64,000 nt of DNA, taken from NCBI GenBank assembly GCA_036417435.1, contig CM070904.1, forward strand, positions 21,372,835 to 21,436,834. Reading direction: 5' to 3'. Positions 50,019 through 61,672 of this stretch are shown here, in pieces (position 1 is the stretch's first letter; every line of letters begins with the position of its first letter). Origin of the DNA: Inia geoffrensis (lineage: Eukaryota > Chordata > Mammalia > Artiodactyla > Iniidae). A model generated the notes under the pieces. That model searched no databases and had not been told where the DNA came from. It saw only the letters and a program-made list of their open reading frames with translations. A program made the translations under genes and the position numbers.

Positions 50019-51717
50019 GTGACAGAACACACAGCCCTGGGCTTGTGTATGCTCACCTCCTACCCCTTAACCTGCACTGCCACACCCCAGGCATATCGCA
50101 AGCCTTGCAAGTGGGCTCCTTGGAGGGTGCCGTGGTTCGCAGGTGGGGCGACTCTAATGAAGAGGGCTGGAGGTGGTAACCTGCCTAGCAGGAGCTGTGG
50201 AGATCCGGTTTCTTCACCACTCTTCCCTCTCAGCTGCTCCACCCTCATTTGGGAACATCGGGCTCTGCTTACCTGTAGGAGGGCCACGTTGGATCGGGAG
50301 AATGTGGTACCACGCAGGGGAGAATGGGCAATAGCGGTCCGAGGTGCCGCTGGTCAGGCAGCACGTCCTCCTCCCTTGCTGCCTCGGCAGCCGCATGCTC
50401 CGGCCGTGGGACCCAGGCCTGCCGAGGCTCCAGGGGCCTTACCGTGGTAAGGACATCACAGAGGCGTGAGGTAACAGAGTAGGCATTTCTTAACCCCTTA
50501 CTTGCCTTGTCATTGAACAGTGCTTTACCCTTTCAGCCTACTTCATATAGAATTTTGGGTCTTTTTCAGTTCTACAGGCACCTGATGCAACTATACACGT
50601 AGGTGTACCCGTAGGGTTTCGGATTCTTTGCACTCTTCGTTTATTGAGGAATGTTTTGTAGCGTTCCGTGTGCTTTCGGGTGGGTCGCCCTTGATGAGCA
50701 CTTTTTGATACGTTAAGCGTGTTTCTGTGAATCCCGACCTCCTACATCACCCTTCCCCGGTCTCCAATTTCCCCCTGTGGGTACTCCTCGCTTCTTTCTT
50801 CCCCTTGTGAACCTGTGTTTCTTTTCCTTACTAGATTCCTTTGTATCCGTATTTGGACTGCACACATAAGTGATATCCGGGGATATGTGCCTTGCTGCCT
50901 CTAATTGACCAGAATTAGGGAGATCATCTTCGGCTCCACCTATGCTGCTTCAAGTATTATGAGTTCATTTTGTTCTGTGGCTGAGTGGTAGGCGAGTGTG
51001 TGTAGGTAGCATAACATCTTTCTCCCTTCACCCCTCGCTCGACAGTTCGTTCGTTTGTATGTCTTGCCTGTGGTCAAGGGTACCACAACTACTGCCTGGG
51101 TGCAAGTTCTTCCTTCCAATGATGCTAGTCTCTGGTTATACGACCTGCAGCGGGGTTTCCGAATCTTGTGGTACCTCCAGTGTTTATTTAGGTAAGGAAT
51201 GTGCCTACTGATCCTCATACCTGCTGTTACCAATTTACAATTCCACCAACAGCAATAGCTGGCTTCCCTTTTTGGCATGCCCTCTTGAGCACTTAAAATG
51301 TTACGGTTTGACAGGACTGCAACCAGGGAACAACTCGGCTAACTTTCTTTTCACTCTCTAATTATGACAGATCCTGAGCATCTTTTCATTTAAATGTGTT
51401 CTTTTATAAAACATAGGTGAGTACCACTGAGTTCTTGAATAGTTCCTGCCTCAGAGTTGGGCCTGATTTGAATTCACTTCAGAGTACCTAGCCCAGGATA
51501 TTTCTTGAGGGCAGGGTTGTATTTGCAAAGCTGCAGGCCATAGACCTTGGGAATGATAGGTGCCTTTCAGCACGGTTGGTAAGGTTCTTACGTTTGGTAT
51601 TGTTGTTATTGCAGTGTGCTACAAGGCGGCAGCACTACTCCGTGTCGTCTCTGCTAACTTGGGGAAAGAAAGCCTTAGCGGTGGTCCCAGTGCTGGATTG
51701 GAAATGGGGAGTCGAAC
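50019..51717 (+). repeat. Hybrid monomer with unusual start (1,699 bp)
   Basis: The head is a mixture of central and outer variants with private changes: 'gtgacagaacacacagcc', 'gctgcctcggcagccgc' and 'ggcgtgaggtaac'. The switch to B-type sequence is at about 50,766-50,777, the same place as in the hybrid at 41594, and the back halves of these two are nearly identical. Confidence 0.86.
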
Positions 51718-54700
51718 ATGGCTGAACACACACCCCTGGGCTTGTGTATGCTCACCTCCTGCCCCTTAACCTGCACTGCCACACCCCAGGCATATCGCAA
51801 GCCTTGCAAGTGGGCTCCTTGGAGGGTGCCATGGTTCGCAGGTGGGGCGACTCTAATGAAGAGAGCTGGAGGTGGGAACCTGCCTAGCAGGAGCTGTGGA
51901 GATCCGGCTTCTTCACCGCTCTTCCCTCTCAGCTGCTCCACCTTCATTTGGGAACAGCGGGTTCTGCTTACCTGTAGTAGGGCCACGTTGGATCGGGATA
52001 TTGTGGTACCATGCAGGGGAGAATGGGCAATAGCGGTCCGAGGTGCCGCTGGTCAGGCGGCACGTCCTCCTCCTTTGCTGCCTCAGCAGCAGCATGCTCC
52101 GGCCGTAGGACCCAGGCCTGCCGAGGCTCCTGGAGCCTTACCGTGGTAACGACATCACAGAGGCCTGGGGTAACAGAGTAGGCATTTCTTAACCCCTTAC
52201 TTGCCTTCTCATTGAACAGTGCTTTACCCTTTCAGCCTAGTTCATATAGAATTTTGGGTCCTTTTCAATTCTACAGCCACCTGATGCAATTATACACGTA
52301 GGTGTACCCGTAGGGTTTCGGATTCTTTGCACTCTTCGTTTATTGAGGAATGTTTTGTAGTGTTCCCTGTGCTTTCCGGTGGGTCGCCCTTGATGAGCAC
52401 TTTTTGATACGTTAAGTGTGTTTCTTTGAAACCCGACCTCCTACATCACCCTTACCCGGTCTCCAATTTCCCCCTCAGGCAACTCCAGGCTTCTTTCTTT
52501 TCTTTGTAAACCTGTGTTACCTTTGTGTACTAGCTCCCTTAGTATCCTTATTGAGACGGCAGATGTAAGTGTGATATCCTGGGATATGTGTCTTGTTGCC
52601 TCTAGTTGATCAGAATTAGTGAGGTCATCTACTGCTCTACGCATGCTGCTGCAAAGAGTTTGAGTTCGTTTTGTTCTGTGGCTGAGTGGTAGTCGACTGT
52701 GTGTAGTTATCAGAACATCTTTCTCCATTCACCCCTCGCTGCACATTTCGTTCTTTGGATGTCTTGGCTGCGGTCATGGGTACCACAAGGACCGCTGGGG
52801 TGCAAGTGCGTCCTTCCAATGATGCTAGTCTCTGGTTATGCGACCTGCAGCGGGATTTCCGTACCTCGTGGTCCCTCCAGTGTTTACTTTGGTAAGGAAT
52901 GTGCCTACTGATCCTCATACCGGCTGTTAGCAATTTACAATCCCACCAAGAGCAATAGCTGGCTTCTCTTTTTGGCATGCCCTCTTGATCACTTACGATT
53001 TTAGGGTTTGAGAGGACTGCAGCCAGGGACCACCTCGTGTAGCTTTCTTTGCACGCTCTAATCATGACAGATCCTGGGCATCTTTTCTTTTGAGTGTGCT
53101 GTTTTCTAAAACGCTGGTGAGTACCACTGAGTTCTTGAAAGGTTCCTGCCTCAGAGTCGGGCCTGATTTGAATTCGTTCCCGATTCCCTAGCCCGGGATA
53201 TTTCTTGAGGGCAGGGTTGTGTCTGCAAAGCCGCAGGCCATAGGCCTTGTGGATGATAGGTGCCCTTCAGCATTGTTGTTAAGGTTGTTACGGCAGTGGG
53301 CCACAAGGCGGCAGCACTACTCCGTGTCGTCTCTGGTAACATGGGGAAAGAAAGCCTTAGCGGGGGTCCCGGTTGTGGATTGGAAATGGGGAGTCGAAGG
53401 TGGCTGAACACACACCCCTGGGCTTTTGTAGGCTCACCCCCTGCCCCTTAACCTGCACTGCCCCACCCCAGGCATATGGCAAGCCTTGCAAGTGGGCTAC
53501 TCGGAGGGTGCCGTGGCTCGCACGTGGGGCGACTCTCATGAAGTGGGCTGGAGGTGGGAACTTGCCTAGGAGGAGCTGTGGAGATCCGGGTTCTTCACAG
53601 CCCTTCCCTCTCAGCTGTTCCACCATCACTTGGATACACCCGGCTGTGCTTACCTGTAGGAGGGCCATGTTGCATCGGGAGATTGTGGTACCACGCAGGG
53701 GAGAACAGAAGCAGCATCCTCCAGCCGCGGGACACAGGCCTGCTGAGGCTCCAGGTGTCTGACACCAGCCGAAGTCACAGAGGCCTGAGGTGAGAAAGTG
53801 GGCATTTCTTAACCCCTTACTTGCCTTGTCATTGAACGGTCCTTTTGCCTTTCAGTATAGTTTATATAGAATGTTGCGTCTCTTTGACTTCTATAGCCAC
53901 TTGATGCAATTATAACGGTAGCTGTACCTGTAGGGTTTCGGATTTTTTGCCCCTTTAGTTTATTGAGGAATATTTTGTAGCGTTCCCTGTGCTTTCGGGT
54001 GGGTCGCCCTTGATGAGCACTTTTTGATACGTTAAGTGTGTTTCTTTTAATCCCAATCTCCTAATTCACCCTTCCCCGGTCTCCAGTTTCCCCCTGTGTG
54101 AACTCCTGGCTTCTTTCTTCCCTTTGTGAACCTGTGTTTCCTTTCTTTACTAGCTTCCTTTGTATCCCTATTTAGACTGCCCACATAAGTGATATCCAGG
54201 GATATGTGCCCTGCTGCCTCTAATTGACCAGAATTAGGGAGATCATCTTCGGCTCCACCCATGCTGCTGCAAATACTATGAGTTCCTTTTGTTCTGTGGC
54301 TGAGTGGTAGGCGAGTGTGTGTAGGTAGCAGAACATCTTTCTCCCTTCATCCCTCGCTCGACAGTTCGTTCGTTTGTATGTCTTGGCTGTGGTCAAGGGT
54401 ACCACAACCACTGACTGGGTGCAAGTGCCTCCTTCCAATGATGCTAGTCTCTGGTTATACGACCTGCAGAGTCGTTTCCGAATCTTGTGGTACCTCCAGT
54501 GTTTATTTAGGTAAGGAATGTGCCTACTGATCCTCATACCTGCTGTTACCAATTTACAATTCCACCAACAGCAATAGCTGACTTCCCTTTTTGGCATGCC
54601 CTCTTGAGCACTTAATATGTTACGGTTTGACAGGACTGCAGCCAGGGAACAACTCGGCTAACTTTCTTTTCATTCTCTAATTATGACAGATCCTGAGCAT

Positions 54701-55036
54701 CTTTTCATTTGAATGTGTTCTTTTCTAAAACATAGGTGAGTACCACTGAGTTCTTGAATAGTTCCTGTCTCAGAGTTGGGCCTGATTTGAATTCATTTCA
54801 GAGTACCTAGCCCAGGATATTTCTTGAGGGCAGGGTTGTGTTTGCAAAGCTGCAGGCCATAGACTTTGGGAATGATAGGTGCGTTTCAGCACGGTTGGTA
54901 AGGTTGTTACGTTTGGTAAGGTTGTTCCGGCAGTGTGCTACAAGGCGGCAGCACTACTCCGTGTGGTCTCTGTTAACTTGAGGAAAGAAAGCCTTAGCGG
55001 TGGTCCCAGTGCTGGATTGGAAATGGGGAGTCGAAC
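51718..55036 (+). repeat. Dimer 11 (A1 51718-53399, B 53400-55036), boundary unit
   Basis: An A1 monomer of central-block type is followed by a B that is mixed. Its front is central type (gttgtggattgg) but it has some outer-type markers ('gcagagtcgtttccg' near 54466) and then 'ttacggtttgac' again near 54623. The right junction is therefore a patchwork between about 54.4 and 55.2 kb rather than one clean point. Confidence 0.92.
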
Positions 55037-58000
55037 ATGGCTGAACACACACTCCTGGGCTTGTGTATGCTCACCTCCTGCCCCTTAACCTGCACTGCCA
55101 CACCCCAGGCATATCGCAAGCCTTGCAAAAGGGCTCCTCGGAGGGTGCCGTGGTTCGCACGTGGGGCGACTCTAATGAAGAGGGTTGGAGGTGGGAACCT
55201 GCCTAGCAGGAGCTGTGGAGATCCGGTTTCTTCACCGCTCTTCCCTCTCAGCTGCTCCACACTCATTTGGGAACAGCGGGCTCTGCTTACCTGTAGGAGG
55301 GCCACGTTGGATCGGGAGAATGTGGTACCACGTAGGGGAAAATGGGCAATAGCGGTCCGAGGTGCCGCTGGTCAGGTAGCACGTCCTCCTCCCTTGCTGC
55401 CTCAGCAGCAGCATGCTCCGGCCGTGGGGCCCAGGCCTGCCGAGGCTCCAGGAGCCTTACCGTGGTAAGGACATCACAGAGGCCTGGGGTAACAGAGTAG
55501 GCATTTCTTAACCCCTTACTTGTCTTCTCATTGAACAGTGCTTTACCCTTTCAGCCTAGTTCATATAGAATTTTGGGTCCTTTTCAATTCTACAGCCCCC
55601 TGATGCAATTATACACGTAGGTGTACCCGTAGGGTTTCGGATTCTTTGCACTCTTCGTTTATTGAGGAATGTTTTGTAGCGTTCCCTGTGCTTTCCGGTG
55701 GGTCGCCCTTGATGAGCACTTTTTCATACGTTGAGCGTGTTTCTGTGAAACCCGACCTCCTACATCACCCTTCCCCGGTCTCCAATTTCCCCCTCAGGCA
55801 ACTCCAGGCTTCTTTCTTTCCTTTGTAAACCTGTGTTACCTTTGTGTACTAGCTCCCTTAGTATCCGTATTGAGATGGCAGACGTAAGTGTGATATCCTG
55901 GGATATGTGTCTTGCTGCCTCTAGTTGACCAGAATTAGTGAGGTCATGTACTGCTCTATGCATGCTGCTGCAAAGAGTTTGAGTTCGTTTTGTTCTGTGG
56001 CTGAGTGGTAGTCGACTGTGTGTAGGTAGCAGAACATCTTTCTCCATTCACCCCTCGCTGCACATTTCGTTCTTTGGATGTCTTGGCTGCGGTCATGGGT
56101 ACCACAAGGACCGCTGGGGTGCAAGTGCTTCCTTCCAATGATGCTAGTCTCTGGTTATGCGACCTGCAGCTTGGTTTCCGAATCTCGTGGTACCTCCAGT
56201 GTTTACTTTGGTAAGGAATGTGCCTACTGATCCTCATACCGGCTGTTAGCAATTTACAATCCCACCAACAGCAATAGCTGGCTTCTCTTTTTGGCATGCC
56301 CTCTTGATCACTTATGATTTTAGGGTTTGAGAGGACTGCAGCCAGGGACCACCTCGTGTAGCTTTCTTTGCACTCTCTAATCATGACAGATCCTGGGCAT
56401 CTTTTCTTTTGAGTGTGCTGTTTTCTAAAACGCGAGTGAGTACCACTGAGTTCTTGAAAGGTTCCTGCCTCAGAGTCGGGCCTGATTTGAATTCGTTCCC
56501 CATTCCCAGCCCGGGATATTTCTTGAGGGCAGGGTTGTGTCTGCAAAGCCGCAGGCCATAGGCCTTGTTGTTGATAGGTGCCCTTCAGCACTGTTGTTAA
56601 GGTTGTTACGGCAGTGGGCCACAAGGCGGCAGCACTACTCCGTGTCGTCTCTGGTAACATGGGGAAAGAAAGTCTTAGCGGGGGTCCCGGTGTTGGATTG
56701 GAAATGGGGAGTCGAAGGTGGCTGAACACACACCCCGGGGCTTTTGTAGGCTCACCCCCTGCCCCTTAACCTGCACTGCCGCGCCCCAGGCATATGGCAA
56801 GCCTTGCAAGTGGGCTACTCGGAGGGTGTCGTGGCTCGCAGGTGGGGCGACTCTAATGAAGTGTGCTGGAGGTGGGAACTTGCCTAGGAGGAGCTGTGGA
56901 GATCCGGGTTCTTCACAGCCCTTCCCTCTCAGCTGTTCCACCATCACATGGATACACCCGGCTGTGCTTACCTGTAGGAGGGCCATGTTACATCGGCAGA
57001 TTGCGGAACCACGCAGGGGAGAACAGCAGCAGCATCCTCCAGCCGCGGGACACAGGCCTGCTGAGGCTCCAGGTGTCTGACACAAGCCGAAGTCACAGAG
57101 GCCTGAGGTAAGAAAATGGGCATTTCTTAACCCCTTGCTTGCCTTGTCATTGAACGCTCCTTTTGCCTTTCAGCATAGTTTACATACAATGTTGCGTCTC
57201 TTTGACTTCTATAGCCACTTGATGCAATTATAACGGTAGCTGCACCTGTAGGGTTTCGGATTTTTTGCCCCGTTAGTTTATCGAGGAATATTTTGTAGCG
57301 TTCCCTGTGCTTTCGGGTGGGTCGCCCTTGATGAGCACTTTTTGATACGTTAAGTGTGTTTCTGTTTATCCCAATCTCCTCATTCACCCTTCCCCGGTCT
57401 CCAGTTTCCCCATGTGGGAACTCCTCGCTTCTTTCTTCCCTTTGTGAACCTGTGTTTCCTTTCTTTACTAGCTTCCTTTGTATCCCTAATTAGACTGCAC
57501 ACATAAGTGTTATCCTTGGATATGTGCCTTGCTGCCTCTAATTGACCAGAATTAGGGAGATCATCTTCGGCTCGACCCATGCTGCTGCAAATACTATGAG
57601 TTCCTTTTGTTCTGTGGCTGAGTGGTAGGCGAGTGTGTGTACGTAGCAGAACATCTTTCTCCCTTCACCCCTCGCTCGACAGTTCGTTCGTTTGTATGTC
57701 TTGGCTGTGGTCAAGGGTACCACAACCACTGACTGGGTGCAAGTGCCTCCTTCCAATGATGCTAGTCTCTGGTTATACGACCTGCAGAGTCGTTTCCGAA
57801 TCTTGTGGTACCTCCAATGTTTATTTAGGTAAGGAATGTGCCTACTGATCCTCATACCTGCTGTTACCAATTTTCAATTCCACCAACAGCAATAGCTGAC
57901 TTCCCTTTTTGGCATGCCCTCTTGAGCACTTAAAAGATTAGGGTTTGACAGGACTGCAGCCAGGGAACAACTCGGCTAACTTTCTTTTCACTCTCTAATT

Positions 58001-58354
58001 ATGACAGATCCTGAGCATCTTTTCATTTGAATGTGTTCTTTTCTAAAAGATGGGTGAGTATCACTGAGTTCTTGAATGGTTCGTGCCTCAGTGTTTGGCC
58101 TGATTTGACTTAATTTCAGAGTACCTAGCCCAGGATATTTCTTGAGGGCAGGGTTGTGTTTGAAAAGCTGCAGGCCATAGACCTTGTGAATGATAGGTGC
58201 CTTTCAGCACGGTTGATAAGGTTCCTACGTTTGGTAAGGTTGTTAAGGCAGTGTGCTACAAGGTGGCAGCACTACTCCGTGTGGTCTCTGCTAACTTGAG
58301 GAAAGAAAGCCTTAGCGGTGGTCCCAGTGCTGTATTGGAAATGGGGAGTCGAAC
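55037..58354 (+). repeat. Dimer 12 (A 55037-56717, B 56718-58354)
   Basis: The ordinary A-B dimer resumes here. The A head combines 'catatcgcaag' of the central block with the L-form 'aaaagggctcc'. The B head is of g form and the B tail of h form. Private changes include 'ctgcagcttggtttcc' near 56165 and 'gaacgctcc' near 57154. Confidence 0.95.
58256..58269 (+). promoter_or_regulatory. CTCF-like motif variant with T in place of C
   Basis: CTACAAGGTGGCAG replaces the usual CTACAAGGCGGCAG. The change improves the match to the consensus (K at position 9) and removes the internal CpG. It is the only copy I noticed with this change, so it could differ from its neighbours in binding or methylation sensitivity. 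Confidence 0.42.
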
Positions 58355-61300
58355 ATGGCTGAACACACACCCCTGGGCTTGTGTATGCTCACCTCCTGCC
58401 CCTTAACCTGCACTGCCACACCGCAGGCATTTTGCAAGCCTTGCAAGTGGGCTCCTCGGATGGTGCCGTGGTTCGCAGGTGGGGCGACTCTAATGAAGAG
58501 GGCTGGAGGTGGGAACCTGCCTAGCAGGAGCTGTGGAGATCCGGTTTCTTCACCGCTCTTCCCTCTCAGCTGCTCCACACTCATTTGGGAACAGCGGGCT
58601 CTGCTTACCTGTAGGAGGGCCACGTTGGATCGGGAGAATGTGATACCACGCAGGGGAGAATGGGCAATAGCGGTCCGCGGTGCCGCTGGTCAGGTAGCAC
58701 GTCCTCCTCCCTTGCTGCCTCAGCAGCAGCATGCTCCGGCCGTGGGACCCAGGCCTGCCGAGGCTCCAGGAGCCTTACCGTGGTAACGACATCACAGAGG
58801 CCTGGGGTAACAGAGTAGGCATTTCTTAACCCCTTACTTGCCTTCTCATTGAATAGTGCTTTACCCTTTCAGCCTAGTTCATATAGAATTTTGGGTCCTT
58901 TTCAATTCTACAGCCACCTGATGCAATTATACACGTAGGTGTACCCGTAGGGTTTCGGATTCTTTGCACTCTTCGTTTATTGAGGAATGTTTTGTAGCGT
59001 TCCCTGTGCTTTCCGGTGGGTCGCCCTTGATGAGCACTTTTTGATACGTTAAGCGTGTTTCTGTGAAACCCGACCTCCTACATCACCCTTCCCTGGTCTC
59101 CAATTTCCCCCTCAGGCAACTCCAGGCTTCTTTCTTTCCTTTGTAAACCTGTGTTACCTTTGTGTACTAGCTCCCTTAGTATTTGTATTGAGAAGGCAGA
59201 CGTAAGTGTGATATCCTGGGATATGTGTCTTGCTGCCTCTAGTTGACCAGAAATAGTGAGGTCATCTACTGCTCTATGCATGCTGCTGCAAAGAGTTTGA
59301 GTTCGTTTTGTTCTGTGGCTGAGTGGTAGTCGACTGTGTGTAGGTAGCAGAACATCTTTTTCCATTCACCCTTCGCTGCACATTTCGTTCTTTGGATGTC
59401 TTGGCTGCGGTCATGCGTACCACAAGGACCGCTGGGGTGCAAGTGCTTCCTTCCAATGATGCTAGTCTCTGGTTATGCGACCTGCAGCGGGGTTTCCGAA
59501 TCTCGTGGTACCTCCAGTGTTTACTTTGGTAAGGAATGTGCCTACTGATCCTCATACCGGCTGTTAGCAATTTACAATCCCACCAACAGCAATAGCTGGC
59601 TTCTCTTTTTGGCATGCCCTGTTGATCACTTATGATTTTAGGGTTTGAGAGGACTGCAGCCAGGGACCACCTCGTGTAGCTTTCTTTGCAGTCTCTAATC
59701 ATGACAGATCCTGGGCATCTTTTCTTTTGAGTGTGCTGTTTTCTAAAACGCGAGTGAGTACCACTGAGTTCTTGAAAGGTTCCTGCCTCAGAGTCGGGCC
59801 TGATTTGAATTCGTTCCCGATTCCCAGCCCGGGATAATTCTTGAGGGCAGGGTTGTGTCTGCAAAGCCGCAGGCCATAGGCCTTGTTGTTGATAGGTGCC
59901 CTTCAGCACTGTTGTTAAGGTTGTTACGGCAGTGGGCCACAAGGCGGCAGCACTACTCCGTGTCGTCTCTGGTAACATGGGGAAAGAAAGTCTTAGCGGG
60001 GGTCCCGGTGTTGGATTGGAAATGCGGAGTCGAAGGTGGCTGAACACACACGCCTGGGCTTTTGTAGGCTCACCCCCTGCCCCTTAACCTGCACTGCCCC
60101 ACCCCAGGCATATGGCAAGCCTTGCAAGTGGGCTACTTGGAGGGTGTCGTGGCTCGCAGGTGGGGCGACTCTAATGAAGTGGGCTGGAGGTGAGAACTTG
60201 CCTAGGAGGAGCTGTGGAAATCCGGGTTGTTCACAGCCCTTCCCTCTCAGCTGTTCCACCATCACATGGATACACCCAGCTGTGCTTACCTGTAGGAGGG
60301 CCATGTTGCATTGGGAGATTGCGGAACCACGCAGGGGAGAACAGCAGCAGCATCCTCCAGCCTCGGGACACAGGCCTGCTGAGGCTCCAGGTGTCTGACA
60401 CCAGCCGAAGTCACAGAGGCCTGAGGTAAGAAAATGGGCATTTCTTAACCCCTTGCTTGCCTTGTCATTGAACGGTCCTTTTGTCTTTCACCATAGTTTA
60501 TATACAATGTTGCGTCTCTTTGACTTCTATAGCCACTTGATGCAATTATAACGGTAGCTGCACCTGTAGGGTTTCGGATTTTTTGCCCCTTTAGTTTATC
60601 GAGGAATATTTTGTAGCGTTCCCTGTGCTTTCAGGTGGGTCGCCCTTGATAAGCACTTTTTGATACGTTAAGTGTGTTTCTGTTTATCCCAATCTCCTAA
60701 TTCACCCTTCCCCGGTCTCCAGTTTCCCCATGTGGGAACTCCTCGCTTCTTTCTTCCCTTTGTGAACCTGTGTTTCCTTTCTTTACTAGCTTCCTTTGTA
60801 TCCCTATTTAGACTGCACACATAAGTGATATCCGGGGATATGTGCCTTGCTGCCTCTAATTGACCAGAGTTAGGGAGATCATCTTCGGCTCGACCCATGC
60901 TGCTGCAAATACTATGAGTTCCTTTTGTTCTGTGGCTGAGTGGTAGGCGAGTGTGTGTAGGTAGCAGAACATCTTTCTCCCTTCAGCCCTCGCTCGACAG
61001 TTTGTTCGTTTGTATGTCTTGGCTGTGGTCAAGGGTACCACAAGCACTGACTGGGTGCAAGTGCTTCCTTCCAATGATGCTAGTCTCTGGTTATACGACC
61101 TGCAGAGGCGTTTCCGAATCTTGTGGTACCTCCAATGTTTATTTAGGTAAGGAATGTGCCTACTGATCCTCATACCTGCTGTTACCAATTTACAATTCCA
61201 CCAACAGCAATAGCTGACTTCCCTTTTTGGCATGCACTCTTGAGCACTTAAAATGTTAGGGTTTGACAGGACTGCAGCCAGGGAACAACTCGGCTAACTT

Positions 61301-61672
61301 TCTTTTCACTCTCTAATTATGACAGATCCTGAGCATGTTTTCATTTGAATGTGTTCTTTTCTAAAAGATGGGTGAGTATCACTGAGTTCTTGAATGGTTC
61401 GTGCCTCAGTGTTTGGCCTGATTTGACTTAATTTCAGAGTACCTAGCCCAGGATATTTCTTGAGGGCAGGGTTGTGTTTGCAAAGCTGCAGGCCATAGAC
61501 CTTGTGAATGATAGGTGCCTTTCAGCACGGTTGATAAGGTTCTTACGTTTGGTAAGGTTGTTACGGCAGTGTGCTACAAGGCGGCAGCACTACTCCGTGT
61601 GGTCTCTGCTAACTTGAGGAAAGAAAGCCTTAGCGGTGGTCCCAGTGCTGGATTGGAAATGGGGAGTCGAAC
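58355..61672 (+). repeat. Dimer 13 (A 58355-60035, B 60036-61672)
   Basis: This dimer has an A head of F form, a B head of r form (with 'ggaaatccgggttg', shared with dimer 10) and a B tail of q form. The A monomer has several private changes, for example 'agtatttgtattgagaagg' near 59180. The CTCF-like site just upstream (58256-58269) reads CTACAAGGTGGCAG, closer to the consensus than other copies at that base. Confidence 0.95.

Larger units (their letters stand above)
44993..51717 (+). repeat. Central tetramer unit (A1 44993, B 46675, hybrid 48312, hybrid 50019)
   Basis: This is a 6,725-bp unit of four monomers (1,682 + 1,637 + 1,707 + 1,699 bp). The A1 head at 44993 is itself mosaic. It begins with central-block variants, then from about 45,180 has outer-block variants (ggtttcttcac, gagaatgtggtacc, cacgcagggg). 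The fourth monomer (50019) has a unique start, 'cgaacgtgacagaac'. Confidence 0.93.
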
